Shown: positions 21,092 to 35,948, numbered from the stretch's first letter. The stretch: DNA of 64,000 bases from Dactylis glomerata (GCA_007115705.1 QXEO01000553.1:12202491-12266490), one strand, 5' to 3'. Numbers and translations are program-made. The notes: generated by a model not told the origin, from the sequence alone.

Positions 21092-24000
21092 CCCCCCCCC
21101 GGTCTAGGGTTTCACCGGATAAAGACCACCGGAGCATCGTCCACCCTAGAAAACTTGCATGCATGTGTCCCTAACATATGTGTATAGGTGTGACCCAAGG
21201 TTGGTACATGCAATATATATATAGGTCCCGGGCATGGCCTTCTTCACTGACATGGGCAGTTAACACTAGCTGAAATCCACGATCTGTACATGCAAACTCC
21301 CGCTACGGGTCTATCGGAGCCTATTTCATGGTAAAGTGGGCCCAACCTTTGTTTTCCATGTATATATGTCCTAAACAAACTAAAATAAAGCAAAAGACCC
21401 ATCGGTGAGGCCTCGTACGAAGAAAGCTATAGGGGTAGATCTCTGAACCCCCCCCCCGGTCTAGGGTTTCGACGGATAAAGACCACCGGAGCATCGTCCA
21501 CCCTAGAAAACTTGCATGCATGTGTCCCTAACATATGTGTGTAGGTGTGACCCAAGGTTGGTACATGCAATATATATATAGGTCTCGGGCAAGGCCTTCT
21601 TCACATACATGGGGTGTTAACACTAGCTGAAATCCAGGATCTGTACGTGGAAACTCCTGCTACGGGTCTATCGGAGCCTATTTCATGGTAAAGTGGGCTC
21701 AACCATTGCTTTCCATGTATATATGTCCTAAACAAACCAAAATAAAGCAAAAGATCCGTCGGTGAGGCCTCGTACGGAGAAAGCTATAGGGGTAGATCTC
21801 CGAACGCCCCCCGGTCTAGGGTTTCGCCGGATAAAGACCACCGGAGCATCGTCCACCCTAGAAAACTTGCATGCATATGTCCCTAACATATGTGTATATG
21901 TGTGACCCAAGGTTGGTACATGCAATATATATAGGTCCCGAGCAAGGCCTTCTTCACATACATGGGGTGTTAACACTAGCTGAAATCCAGGATGTGTACG
22001 TGGAAACTCCCGCTACGGGTCTATCGGAGCCTATTTCATGGTAAAGTGGGTCCAACCATTGCTTTCCATGTATATATGTCCTAAACAAACCAAAATAAAG
22101 CAAAAGATCTATCGGTGAGGCCTCGTATGGAGAAAGCTATAGGGGTAGATCTCCGAATCCCCCTGGTCTAGCGTTTCGCCGGATAAAGACCACCAGAGCA
22201 TCGTCCACCCTAGAAAACTTGCATGCATGTGTCCCTAACATATGTGTATAGGTGTGACCCAAGGTTCGTACATGCAATATATATAGATCCCGGGCATGGC
22301 CTTCTTCACAGACATGGGCTGTTAACACTAGCTGAAATCCAAGATCTGTACGTGGAAACTCCCGCTACAGGTCTATCGGAGCCTATTTCATGGTAAAGTG
22401 GGCCCAACCTTTGTTTTCCATGTATATATGTCCTAAACAAACCAAAATAAAGCAAAAGATCCATCGGTGAGGCCTCGTACGGAGAAAGCTATAGGGGTAG
22501 ATCTGCAAACCCCCCCGGTCTAGGGTTTCGCCGGATAAAGACCACCGGAGCATCGTCCACCGTAGAAAACTTGCATGCATGTGTCCCTAACATATGTGTA
22601 TAGGTGTGACCCAAGGTTGGTACATGCAATATATATAGGTCCCGGGCAATGCCTTCTTCACTGACATAGGCAGTTAACACTAGCTGAAATTCAGGATCTG
22701 TACATGGAAACTCCCGCTACGGGTCTATCAGAGCCTATTTCATGGTAAAGTGGGCCCAACCATTGCTTTCCATGTATATATGTCCTAAACAAACCAAAAT
22801 AAAGCAAAAGATCTATCGGTGAGGCCTCGTATGGAGAAAGCTATAGGGGTAGATCTCCGAACCCCCCCCCGGTCTAGGGTTTCGCCGGATAAAGACCACC
22901 GGAGCATCGTCCACCCTAGAAAACTTGCATGCATGTGTCCCTAACATATGTGTGTAGGTGTGACCCAAGGTTGGTACAGGCAATATATATAGGTCCCGGG
23001 CAATGCGTTCTTCAGTGACATGGGCAGTTAACACTAGCTGAAATCCAGGATCTATACGTGGAAACTCGCGCTACGGGTCTATCGGAGCCTATTTCATGGT
23101 AAAGTGGGCCCAACCATTGCTTTCCATGTATTTATGTCCTAAACAAACCAAAATAAAGCAAAAGATCTATCGGTGAGGTCTCGTACGGAGAAAGCTATAG
23201 GGGTAGATCTCCGAACCCCCGGTATAGGGTTTCGCCGGATAAAGACCACCGGAGCGTCGTCCACCCTAGAAAACTTGCATGCATGTGTCCCTAACATATG
23301 TGTGTAGGTGTGACCCAAGGTTGGTACATGCAATATATATAGGTCCCGGGCATGGCCTTCTTCACAGACATGGGCTGTTAACACTAGCTGAAATCCAGGA
23401 TCTGTACGTGGAAACTCCCGCTATGGGTCTATCGGAGCCTATTTCATGGTAAAGTGGGCCCAACCATTGCTTTCCATATATATATGTCCTAAACAAACCA
23501 AAATAAAGCAAAAGATCCATCGGTGAGGCCTCGTACGGAGAAAGCTATAGGGGTAGATCTCCGAACCCCCCGGTCTAGGGTTTCGCGGGATAAAGACCAC
23601 CGGAGCATCGTCCACCCTAGAAAACTTGCATGCATGTGTCCCTAACATATGTGTGTAGGTGTGACCCAAGGTTGGTATATGCAATATATATAGGTCCCGG
23701 GCAAGGCCTTCTTCACATACATGGGGTGTTAACACTAGCTGAAATCCAGGATCTGTACGTGGAAACTCCCGCTACGGGTCTATCGGAGCCTATTTCATGG
23801 TAAAGTGGGTCCAACCATTGCTTTCCATGTATATATGTCCTAAACAAACCAAAATAAAGCAAAAGATCTATCGGTGAGGCCTCGTATGGAGAAAGCTATA
23901 GGGGTAGATCTCTGAATCCCCCTGGTCTAGGGTTTCGCCGGATAAAGACCACCAGAGCATCGTCCACCCTAGAAAACTTGCATGCATGTGTCCCTAACAT

Positions 24001-27000
24001 ATGTGTATAGGTGTGACCCAAGGTTGGTACATGCAATATATATAGATCCCGGGCATGGCCTTCTTCACAGACATGGGCTGTTAACACTAGCTGAAATCCA
24101 CGATCTGTACGTGGAAACTCCCGCTATGGGTCTATCGGAGCCTATTTCATGGTAAATTGGGCCCAACCATTGCTTTCCATGTATATATGTCCTAAACAAA
24201 CCAAAATAAAGCAAAAGATCCATCGTTGAGGCCTCGTACGGAGAAAGCTATAGGGGTAGATCTCCGAACCCCCCGGTCTAGGGTTTCGCGGGATAAAGAC
24301 CACCGGAGCATCGTCCACCCTAGAAAACTTGCATGCATGTGTCCCTAACATATGTGTGTAGGTGTGACCCAAGGTTGGTATATGCAATATATATAGGACC
24401 CGGGCAAGGCCTTCTTCACATACATGGGGTGTTAACACTAGCTGAAATCCAGGATCTGTACGTGGAAACTCCCGCTACGGGTCTATCGGAGCCTATTTCA
24501 TGGTAAAGTGGGTCCAACCATTGCTTTCCATGTATATATGTCCTAAACAAACCAAAATAAAGCAAAAGATCTATCGGTGAGGTCTCGTATGGAGAAAGCT
24601 ATAGGGGTAGATCTCCGAATCCCCCTGGTCTAGGGTTTCGCCGGATAAAGACCACCAGAGCATCGTCCACCCTAGAAAACTTGCATGCATGTGTCCCTAA
24701 CATATGTGTATAGGTGTGACCCAAGGTTGGTACATGCAATATATATAGATCCCGGGCATGGCCTTCTTCACAGACATGGGCTGTTAACACTAGCTGAAAT
24801 CCAAGATCTGTACGTGGAAACTCCCGCTACAGGTCTATCGGAGCCTATTTCATGGTAAAGTGGGCCCAATCTTTGTTTTCCATGTATATATGTCCTAAAC
24901 AAACCAAAATAAAGCAAAACATCCATCGGTGAGGCCTCGTACGGAGAAAGCTATAGGGGTAGATCTGCAAACCCCCCCGGTCTAGGGTTTCGCCGGATAA
25001 AGACCACCGGAGCATCGTCCACCGTAGAAAACTTGCATGCATGTGTCCCTAACATATGTGTGTAGGTGTGACCCAAGGTTGGTACAGGCAATATATATAG
25101 GTCCCGGGCAATGCGTTCTTCACTGACATGGGCAGTTAACACTAGCTGAAATCCAGGATCTATACGTGGAAACTCCCGCTACGGGTCTATCGGAGCCTAT
25201 TTCATGGTAAAGTGGGTCCAACCATTGCTTTCCATGTATATATGTCCTAAACAAACCAAAATAAAGCAAAAGATCTATCGGTGAGGCCTCGTATGGAGAA
25301 AGCTATAGGGGTAGATCTCCGAATCCCCCTGGTCTAGGGTTTCGCCGGATAAAGACCACCAGAGCATCGTCCACCCTAGAAAACTTGCATGCATGTGTCC
25401 CTAACATATGTGTATAGGTGTGACCCAAGGTTGGTACATGCAATATATATAGATCCCGGGCATGGCCTTCTTCACAGACATGGGCTGTTAACACTAGCTG
25501 AAATCCATGATCTGTACGTGGAAACTCCCGCTACAGGTCTATCGGAGCCTATTTCATGGTAAAGTGGGCCCAACCATTGCTTTCCATGTATTTATGTCCT
25601 ACACAAACCAAAATAAAGCAAAAGATCTATCGGTGAGGTCTCGTACGGAGAAAGCTATAGGGATAGATCTCCGAACCCCCCGGTCTAGGGTTTCGCCGGA
25701 TAAAGACCACCGGAGCGTCGTCCACCCTAGAAAACTTGCATGCATGTGTCCCTAACATATGTGTGTAGGTGTGACCCAAGGTTGGTACATGCAATATATA
25801 TAGGTCCCGGGCATGGCCTTCTTCACAGACATGGGCTGTTAACACTAGCTGAAATCCAGGATCTATACGTGGAAACTCCCGCTACGGGTCTATCGGAGCC
25901 TATTTCATGGTAAAGTGGGCCCAACCATTGCTTTCCATGTATATATGTCCTAAACAAACCAAAATAAAGCAAAAGATCCATCGGTGAGGCCTCGTACGGA
26001 GAAAGCTATAGGGGTAGATCTCCGAACCCCCCCGGTCTAGGGTTTCGCCGGATAAAGACCACCGGAGCATCGTCCACCCTAGAAAACTTGCATGCATGTG
26101 TCCCTAACATATGTGTATAGGTGTGACCCAAGGTTGGTACATGCAATATATATAGGTCCCGGCAAGGCCTTCTTCACATACATGGGGTGTTAACACTAGC
26201 TGAAATCCAGGATCTGTACGTGGAAACTCCCGCTACGGGTCTATCGGAGCCTATTTCATGGTAAAGTGGGCCCAACCATTGCTTTCCATGTATATATGTC
26301 CTAAACAAACCAAAATAAAGCAAAAGATCCATCGGTGAGGCCTCATACGGAGAAAGCTATAGGGGGTAGATCTCCGACCCCCCCGGTCTAGGGTTTCGCC
26401 GGATAAAGACCACCGGAGCATCGTCCACCCTAGAAAACTTGCATGCATGTGTCCCTAACATATGTGTATAGGTGTGACCCAAGGTTGGTACATGCAATGC
26501 AATATATATAGTTCCCGGGCAAGGCCTTCTTCACATACGTGGGGTGTTAACACTAGCTGAAATCCAGGATCTGTACGTGGAAACTCCCGCTACGGGTCTA
26601 TCGGAGCCTATTTCATGGTAAAGTGGGCCCAACCATTGCTTTCCATGTATATATGTCCTAAACAAACCAAAATAAAGCAAAAGATCCATCGGTGAGGCCT
26701 CATACGGAGAAAGCTATAGGGGGTAGATCTCCGACCCCCCCGGTCTAGGGTTTCGCCGGATAAAGACCACCGGAGCATCGTCCACCCTAGAAAACTTGCA
26801 TGCATGTGTCCCTAACATATGTGTATAGGTGTGACCCAAGGTTGGTACATGCAATATATATAGTTCCCGGGCAAGGCCTTCTTCACATACGTGGGGTGTT
26901 AACACTAGCTGAAATCCAGGATCTGTACGTGGAAACTCCCGCTACGGGTCTATCGGAGCCTATTTCATGGTAAAGTGGGCCCAACCATTGCTTTCCATGT

Positions 27001-27724
27001 ATATATGTCCTAAACAAACAAAATAAAGCAAAGATCCATCGGTGAGGCCTCGTACGGAGAAAGCTATAGGGGTAGATCTCCGAACCCCCCGGTCTAGGGT
27101 TTCGCCGGATAAAGACCACCAGAGCATCGTCCACCCTAGAAAACTTGCATGCATGTGTCCCTAACATATGTGTATAGGTGTGACCCAAGGTTGGTACATG
27201 CAATATATATAGGTCCCGGGCATGGCCTTCTTCACAGACATGGGCTGTTAACACTAGCTGAAATCCAGGATCTGTACGTGGAAACTCCCGCTACGGGTCT
27301 ATCGAAGCCTATTTCATGGTAAAGTGGGCCCAACCATTGCTTTCCATGTATATATGTCCTAAACAAACCAAAATAAAGCAAAAGATCCATCGGTGAGGCC
27401 TCGTACGGAGAAAGCTATAGGGGTAGATCTCCGAACCCCCCCGGTCTAGGGTTTCGCGGGATAAAGACCACCGGAGCATCGTCCACCCTAGAAAACTTGC
27501 ATGCATGTGTCCCTAACATATGTGTGTAGGTGTGACCCAAGGTTGGTACATGCAATATATATATAGGTCCCGGGCAAGGCCTTCTTCACATACATGGGTG
27601 TTAACACTAGCTGAAATCCAGGATCTGTACGTGGAAACTCCCGCTACGGGTCTATCGAGCCTATTTCATGGTAAAGTGGGCCCAACCATTGCTTTCCATG
27701 TATATATGTCCTAAACAACCAAAG
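21092..27724. repeat. Satellite array 1, lineage-A 351-bp monomers, about 19 copies
   Basis: Tandem monomers of 350-355 bp, each containing GGTCTAGGGTTTCGCCGGAT, TTGCATGCATGTGTCC, CAATATATATAGG, TTAACACTAGCTGAAAT and a C-run of variable length. Monomers here are diverse and include a five-monomer higher-order repeat (22137-23896). It ends abruptly at CCTAAACAACCAAA against the second GC-rich block. Minus-strand ORFs of 60-98 aa recur once per monomer but are interrupted by stops. Confidence 0.95.
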
Positions 27725-28225
27725 GCGGCCGGCGCAGGGTCGGGGATGCGCGGCCGGCGGGGGCGCGGGGGGCAGGAGGAGCGGCGGCCGGCGCGGGGGG
27801 CGGGGGAGGCGCGGCAGCTGCGAGGGAGGCGCGGCGGCGGGGGTCGGGCGCGGCGACGGCGGGTGTCGGGCGCGGCGGCGGCGGGGGTCGGGCGCGGCGA
27901 CGGCGGGTGTCGGGCGCGCGGCGGCGGGGGGGGGGCGGCGGGGGGGGGGGGCTCGGGCTCGGGAGGGAGAAGAAAGAAAGCAGGAGGCCGGCCTGGCCCC
28001 CCGCGCTTATTAGGGTTCGACCCTAAGCCGACGGCCCGACCTATGCCGACGGCATGCCGTCGGCTTAGGGTTTTAATTTTTTAATTTTTAATTTTTAATT
28101 TCTTTATTACATTTCTTTAAATTGATAATTAGGTTAATATTTTTATTCCCATGTGCATATGACCTTAGTGCCGCCCTCCGGAGAATTCTAGGGGGGTAGA
28201 CCGCGCGGGTGCTGCTGGCTAGGGT
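27725..28225. repeat. GC-rich block, palindrome, AT block and truncated B unit, copy 2
   Basis: Near copy of 20162-20610: GC minisatellite (27725-28003), the nested palindrome (28021-28070, 20-bp core at 28045-28064), the AT-rich block, then only about 65 bp of lineage B before sequence switches to a damaged A monomer. Confidence 0.9.
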
Positions 28226-31200
28226 TCGCCAGAAAACACCGAGCATGCCACCCTAAAGATGCATGTCCCTAACATATGTGTATAGGTGTGACCCAAGGTT
28301 GGTACATGCAATATATATAGTTCCCCGGCAGGCCTTCTTCACATACTGGGGTGTTAACACTAGCTGAAATCCAGGATCTGTCGTGAAACTCCCGCTACGG
28401 TCTATCGAGCCTTTTATGGTAAAGTGGGCCCAACCTTGCTTCCATGTATATAGTCTACAAAACCAAAATAATGCAAAACGATCCATCGGTGAGGGTCGCT
28501 ACGGGAAAGTAATAGGGGCCCCCGCCCCCCCGGTCTAGGGTTTCACCGGATAAAGACCACCGGAGCATCGTCCACCCTAGAAAACTTGCATGCATGTGTC
28601 CCTAACATATGTGTATAGGTGTGACCCAAGGTTGGTACATGCAATATATATAGGTCCCGGGCATGGCCTTCTTCACTGACATGGGCAGTTAACACTAGCT
28701 GAAATCCACGATCTGTACAGTGCAAACTCCCGCTACGGGTCTATCGGAGCCTATTTCATGGTAAAGTGGGCCCAACCATTGCTTTCCATGTATATATGTC
28801 CTAAACAAACTAAAATAAAGCAAAAGATCCATCGGTGAGGCCTCGTACGAAGAAAGCTATAGGGGTAGATCTCTGAACCCCCCCCGGTCTAGGGTTTCGA
28901 CGGATAAAGACCACCGGAGCATCGTCCACCCTAGAAAACTTGCATGCATGTGTCCCTAACATATGTGTGTAGGTGTGACCCAAGGTTGGTACATGCAATA
29001 TATATATAGGTCTCGGGCAAGGCCTTCTTCACATACATGGGGTGTTAACACTAGCTGAAATCCAGGATCTGTACGTGGAAACTCCTGCTACGGGTCTATC
29101 GGAGCCTATTTCATGGTAAAGTGGGCTCAACCATTGCTTTCCATGTATATATGTCCTAAACAAACCAAAATAAAGCAAAAGATCCGTCGGTGAGGCCTCG
29201 TACGGAGAAAGCTATAGGGGTAGATCTCCGAACGCCCCCCGGTCTAGGGTTTCGCCGGATAAAGACCACCGGAGCATCGTCCACCCTAGAAAACTTGCAT
29301 GCATGTGTCCCTAACATATGTGTATAGGGGTGACCCAAGGTTGGTACATGCAATATATATAGGTCCCGAGCAAGGCCTTCTTCACATACATGGGGTGTTA
29401 ACACTAGCTGAAATCCAGGATCTGTACGTGGAAACTCCCGCTACGGGTCTATCGGAGCCTATTTCATGGTAAAGTGGGTCCAACCATTGCTTTCCATGTA
29501 TATATGTCCTAAACAAACCAAAATAAAGCAAAAGATCTATCGGTGAGGCCTCGTATGGAGAAAGCTATAGGGGTAGATCTCCGAATCCCCCTGGTCTAGG
29601 GTTTCGCCGGATAAAGACCACCAGAGCATCGTCCACCCTAGAAAACTTGCATGCATGTGTCCCTAACATATGTGTATAGGTGTGACCCAAGGTTGGTACA
29701 TGCAATATATATAGATCCCGGGCATGGCCTTCTTCACAGACATGGGCTGTTAACACTAGCTGAAATCCAGGATCTGTACGTGGAAACTCCCGCTACGGTC
29801 TATCGGAGCCTATTTCATGGTAAAGTGGGCCCAACCATTGCTTTCCATGTATATATGTCCTAAACAAACCAAAATAAAGCAAAAGATCCATCGGTGAGGC
29901 CTCGTACGGAGAAAGCTATAGGGGTAGATCTCGAACCCCCCCGGTCTAGGGTTTCGCCGGATAAAGACCACCGGAGCATCGTCCACCGTAGAAAACTTGC
30001 ATGCATGTGTCCCTAACATATGTGTATAGGTGTGACCCAAGGTTGGTACATGCAATATACATAGTTCCCGGGCAAGGCCTTCTTCACATACGTGGGGTGT
30101 TAACACTAGCTGAAATCCAGGATCTGTACGTGGAAACTCCCGCTACGGGTCTATCGGAGCCTATTTCATGGTAAAGTGGGCCCAACCATTGCTTTCCATG
30201 TATATATGTCCTAAACAAACCAAAATAAAGCAAAAGATCCATCGGTGAGGCCTCATACGGAGAAAGCTATAGGGGTAGATCTCCGACCCCCCCGGTCTAG
30301 GGTTTCGCCGGATAAAGACCACCGGAGCATCGTCCACCCTAGAAAACTTGCATGCATGTGTCCCTAACATATGTGTATAGGTGTGACCCAAGGTTGGTAC
30401 ATGCAATATATATAGTTCCCGGGCAAGGCCTTCTTCACATACGTGGGGTGTTAACACTAGCTGAAATCCAGGATCTGTACGTGGAAACTCCGCTACGGGT
30501 CTATCGGAGCCTATTTCATGGTAAAGTGGGCCCAACCATTGCTTTCCATGTATATATGTCCTAAACAAACCAAAATAAAGCAAAAGATCCATCGGTGAGG
30601 CCTCATACGGAGAAAGCTATAGGGGTAGATCTCCGACCCCCCGGTCTAGGGTTTCGCCGGATAAAGACCACCGGAGCATTGTCCACCCTAGAAAACTTGC
30701 ATGCATGTGTCCCTAACATATGTGTATAGGTGTGACCCAAGGTTGGTACATGCAATATATATAGTTCCCGGGCATAGGCCTTCTTCACATACGTGGGCTG
30801 TTAACACTAGCTGAAATCCAGGATCTGTACGTGGAAACTCCCGCTACGGGTCTATCGGAGCCTATTTCATGGTAAAGTGGGCCCAACCATTGCTTTCCAT
30901 GTATATATGTCCTAAACAAACCAAAATAAAGCAAAAGATCCATCGGTGAGGCCTCATACGGAGAAAGCTATAGGGGGTAGATCTCCGACCCCCCGGTCTA
31001 GGGTTTCGCCGGATAAAGACCACCGGAGCATCGTCCACCCTAGAAAACTTGCATGCATGTGTCCCTAACATATGTGTATAGGTGTGACCCAAGGTTGGTA
31101 CATGCAATATATATAGTTCCCGGGCAAGGCCTTCTTCACATACGTGGGGTGTTAACACTAGCTGAAATCCAGGATCTGTACGTGGAAACTCCCGCTACGG

Positions 31201-34200
31201 GTCTATCGGAGCCTATTTCATGGTAAAGTGGGCCCAACCATTGCTTTCCATGTATATATGTCCTAAACAAACCAAAATAAAGCAAAAGATCCATCGGTGA
31301 GGCCTCATACGGAGAAAGCTATAGGGGGTAGATCTCCGACCCCCCCGGTCTAGGGTTTCGCCGGATAAAGACCACCGGAGCATCGTCCACCCTAGAAAAC
31401 TTGCATGCATGTGTCCCTAACATATGTGTATAGGTGTGACCCAAGGTTGGTACATGCAATATATATAGTTCCCGGGCAAGGCCTTCTTCACATACGTGGG
31501 GTGTTAACACTAGCTGAAATCCAGGATCTGTACGTGGAAACTCCCGCTACGGGTCTATCGGAGCCTATTTCATGGTAAAGTGGGCCCAACCATTGCTTTC
31601 CATGTATATATGTCCTAAACAAACCAAAATAAAGCAAAAGATCCATCGGTGAGGCCTCATACGGAGAAAGCTATAGGGGGTAGATCTCCGACCCCCCGGT
31701 CTAGGGTTTCGCCGGATAAAGACCACCGGAGCATCGTCCACCCTAGAAAACTTGCATGCATGTGTCCCTAACATATGTGTATAGGTGTGACCCAAGGTTG
31801 GTACATGCAATATATATAGTTCCCGGGCAAGGCCTTCTTCACATACGTGGGGTGTTAACACTAGCTGAAATCCAGGATCTGTACGTGGAAACTCCCGCTA
31901 CGGGTCTATCGGAGCCTATTTCATGGTAAAGTGGGCCCAACCATTGCTTTCCATGTATATATGTCCTAAACAAACCAAAATAAAGCAAAAGATCCATCGG
32001 TGAGGCCTCATACGGAGAAAGCTATAGGGGGTAGATCTCCGACCCCCCGGTCTAGGGTTTCGCCGGATAAAGACCACCGGAGCATCGTCCACCCTAGAAA
32101 ACTTGCATGCATGTGTCCCTAACATATGTGTATAGGTGTGACCCAAGGTTGGTACATGCAATATATATAGTTCCCGGGCAAGGCCTTCTTCACATACGTG
32201 GGGTGTTAACACTAGCTGAAATCCAGGATCTGTACGTGGAAACTCCCGCTACGGGTCTATCGGAGCCTATTTCATGGTAAAGTGGGCCCAACCATTGCTT
32301 TCCATGTATATATGTCCTAAACAAACCAAAATAAAGCAAAAGATCCATCGGTGAGGCCTCATACGGAGAAAGCTATAGGGGGTAGATCTCCGACCCCCCC
32401 GGTCTAGGGTTTCGCCGGATAAAGACCACCGGAGCATCGTCCACCCTAGAAAACTTGCATGCATGTGTCCCTAACATATGTGTATAGGTGTGACCCAAGG
32501 TTGGTACATGCAATATATATAGTTCCCGGGCAAGGCCTTCTTCACATACGTGGGGTGTTAACACTAGCTGAAATCCAGGATCTGTACGTGGAAACTCCCG
32601 CTACGGGTCTATCGGAGCCTATTTCATGGTAAAGTGGGCCCAACCATTGCTTTCCATGTATATATGTCCTAAACAAACCAAAATAAAGCAAAAGATCCAT
32701 CGGTGAGGCCTCATACGGAGAAAGCTATAGGGGGTAGATCTCCGACCCCCCGGTCTAGGGTTTCGCCGGATAAAGACCACCGGAGCATCGTCCACCCTAG
32801 AAAACTTGCATGCATGTGTCCCTAACATATGTGTATAGGTGTGACCCAAGGTTGGTACATGCAATATATATAGTTCCCGGGCAAGGCCTTCTTCACATAC
32901 GTGGGGTGTTAACACTAGCTGAAATCCAGGATCTGTACGTGGAAACTCCCGCTACGGGTCTATCGGAGCCTATTTCATGGTAAAGTGGGCCCAACCATTG
33001 CTTTCCATGTATATATGTCCTAAACAAACCAAAATAAAGCAAAAGATCCATCGGTGAGGCCTCATACGGAGAAAGCTATAGGGGGTAGATCTCCGACCCC
33101 CCCGGTCTAGGGTTTCGCCGGATAAAGACCACCGGAGCATCGTCCACCCTAGAAAACTTGCATGCATGTGTCCCTAACATATGTGTATAGGTGTGACCCA
33201 AGGTTGGTACATGCAATATATATAGTTCCCGGGCAAGGCCTTCTTCACATACGTGGGGTGTTAACACTAGCTGAAATCCAGGATCTGTACGTGGAAACTC
33301 CCGCTACGGGTCTATCGGAGCCTATTTCATGGTAAAGTGGGCCCAACCATTGCTTTCCATGTATATATGTCCTAAACAAACCAAAATAAAGCAAAAGATC
33401 CATCGGTGAGGCCTCATACGGAGAAAGCTATAGGGGGTAGATCTCCGACCCCCCCGGTCTAGGGTTTCGCCGGATAAAGACCACCGGAGCATCGTCCACC
33501 CTAGAAAACTTGCATGCATGTGTCCCTAACATATGTGTATAGGTGTGACCCAAGGTTGGTACATGCAATATATATAGTCCCGGGCAAGGCCTTCTTCACA
33601 TACGTGGGGTGTTAACACTAGCTGAAATCCAGGATCTGTACGTGGAAACTCCCGCTACGGGTCTATCGGAGCCTATTTCATGGTAAAGTGGGCCCAACCA
33701 TTGCTTTCCATGTATATATGTCCTAAACAAACCAAAATAAAGCAAAAGATCCATCGGTGAGGCCTCATACGGAGAAAGCTATAGGGGGTAGATCTCCGAC
33801 CCCCCCGGTCTAGGGTTTCGCCGGATAAAGACCACCGGAGCATCGTCCACCCTAGAAAACTTGCATGCATGTGTCCCTAACATATGTGTATAGGTGTGAC
33901 CCAAGGTTGGTACATGCAATATATATAGTTCCCGGGCAAGGCCTTCTTCACATACGTGGGGTGTTAACACTAGCTGAAATCCAGGATCTGTACGTGGAAA
34001 CTCCCGCTACGGGTCTATCGGAGCCTATTTCATGGTAAAGTGGGCCCAACCATTGCTTTCCATGTATATATGTCCTAAACAAACCAAAATAAAGCAAAAG
34101 ATCCATCGGTGAGGCCTCATACGGAGAAAGCTATAGGGGGTAGATCTCCGACCCCCCCGGTCTAGGGTTTCGCCGGATAAAGACCACCGGAGCATCGTCC

Positions 34201-35147
34201 ACCCTAGAAAACTTGCATGCATGTGTCCCTAACATATGTGTATAGGTGTGACCCAAGGTTGGTACATGCAATATATATAGTTCCCGGGCAAGGCCTTCTT
34301 CACATACGTGGGGTGTTAACACTAGCTGAAATCCAGGATCTGTACGTGGAAACTCCCGCTACGGGTCTATCGGAGCCTATTTCATGGTAAAGTGGGCCCA
34401 ACCATTGCTTTCCATGTATATATGTCCTAAACAAACCAAAATAAAGCAAAAGATCCATCGGTGAGGCCTCATACGGAGAAAGCTATAGGGGGTAGATCTC
34501 CGACCCCCCCGGTCTAGGGTTTCGCCGGATAAAGACCACCGGAGCATCGTCCACCCTAGAAAACTTGCATGCATGTGTCCCTAACATATGTGTATAGGTG
34601 TGACCCAAGGTTGGTACATGCAATATATATAGTTCCCGGGCATAGGCCTTCTTCACATACGTGGGGTGTTAACACTAGCTGAAATCCAGGATCTGTACGT
34701 GGAAACTCCCGCTACGGGTCTATCGGAGCCTATTTCATGGTAAAGTGGGCCCAACCATTGCTTTCCATGTATATATGTCCTAAACAAACCAAAATAAAGC
34801 AAAAGATCCATCGGTGAGGCCTCATACGGAGAAAGCTATAGGGGGTAGATCTCCGACCCCCCCGGTCTAGGGTTTCGCCGGATAAAGACCACCGGAGCAT
34901 CGTCCACCCTAGAAAACTTGCATGCATGTGTCCCTAACATATGTGTATAGGTGTGACCCAAGGTTGGTACATGCAATATATATAGTTCCCGGGCAAGGCC
35001 TTCTTCACATACGTGGGGTGTTAACACTAGCTGAAATCCAGGATCTGTACGTGGAAACTCCCGCTACGGGTCTATCGGAGCCTATTTCATGGTAAAGTGG
35101 GCCCAACCATTGCTTTCCATGTATATATGTCCTAAACAAACCAAATA
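28226..35147. repeat. Satellite array 2, lineage-A monomers, about 20 copies
   Basis: The first monomer (28226-28530) has many single-base losses. Monomers from 28540 to about 29770 match those at 21110-22340 with a constant 7,428-bp offset. From about 30000 onward monomers become almost identical, with the variant words AGTTCCCGGGCAAGG, CATACGTGGGG and AGGGGGTAGATCTCCGACC. It ends at CCTAAACAAACCAAAT, the same monomer position as array 1. Confidence 0.95.
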
Positions 35148-35948
35148 AGGGCGCGGCGGCGGGGGGGGGGCGCGCGGCGACGGCGGGTGTCGGGCGCGGC
35201 GGCGGCGGGGGGGGCTCGGGCTCGGGAGGAGAAGAAAGAAAGCAGAGGAGGCCGGCCTGGCCCCCCGCGCTTATTAGGGTTCGACCCTAAGCCGACGGCC
35301 GACCTATGCCGACGGCATGCCGTCGGCTTAGGGTTTTAATTTTTAATTTTTAATTTTAATTTCTTTATTACATTTCTTTAAATTGATAATTAGGTTAATA
35401 TTTTTATTCCCATGTGCATATGACCTTAGTGCCGCCCTCCGGAGAATTCTAGGGGGGTAGACCGCCGGGTGCTGCTGGCTAGGGTTTCGCCCCAGAACGG
35501 GCTTCGGGGGCCCACATGCAACCCAAAGCATGCATGCGGACCTAACATGGTGTGCATGTGTGTTGGTGGGTTGATGGGATCCAATAGCTATAGCTCCCCG
35601 GCCGCTCTCACCTGCCTCCCACGTACATATTGCTCCCGGCTCATGACTTAGAGGTGCAAACTCCCACGTCGGTTCCACCGAGGGGAAACCTTGTCCTAGG
35701 AATGGTCAAACCTATGCTTACCATGTTTATGTCCTAACCAAAGCTAATGGAACACACTACCCCACCTTAGTGCCGCCCTTTAGAGAAATCTAGGAGGGTA
35801 GACCGCGCGGTGCTGCTCGCTGGGTTTCGCCCCCAGAAGGGGCTTCAGGGGCCCGCATGCAACCAAGAGCATTCATGCGGACCTAACATGTGTGTGCATG
35901 TGTGTTGGTGGGTTGATGGGACCTAACATGTGTGTGCATGTGTAAACT
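35148..35948. repeat. GC-rich block, palindrome, AT block and B units, copy 3
   Basis: Shortened GC minisatellite (35148-35270), nested palindrome (35285-35333, core 35308-35327), AT-rich block, then about 1.5 lineage-B units that parallel 20562-21091, with several single-base deletions relative to copy 1. Confidence 0.9.
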
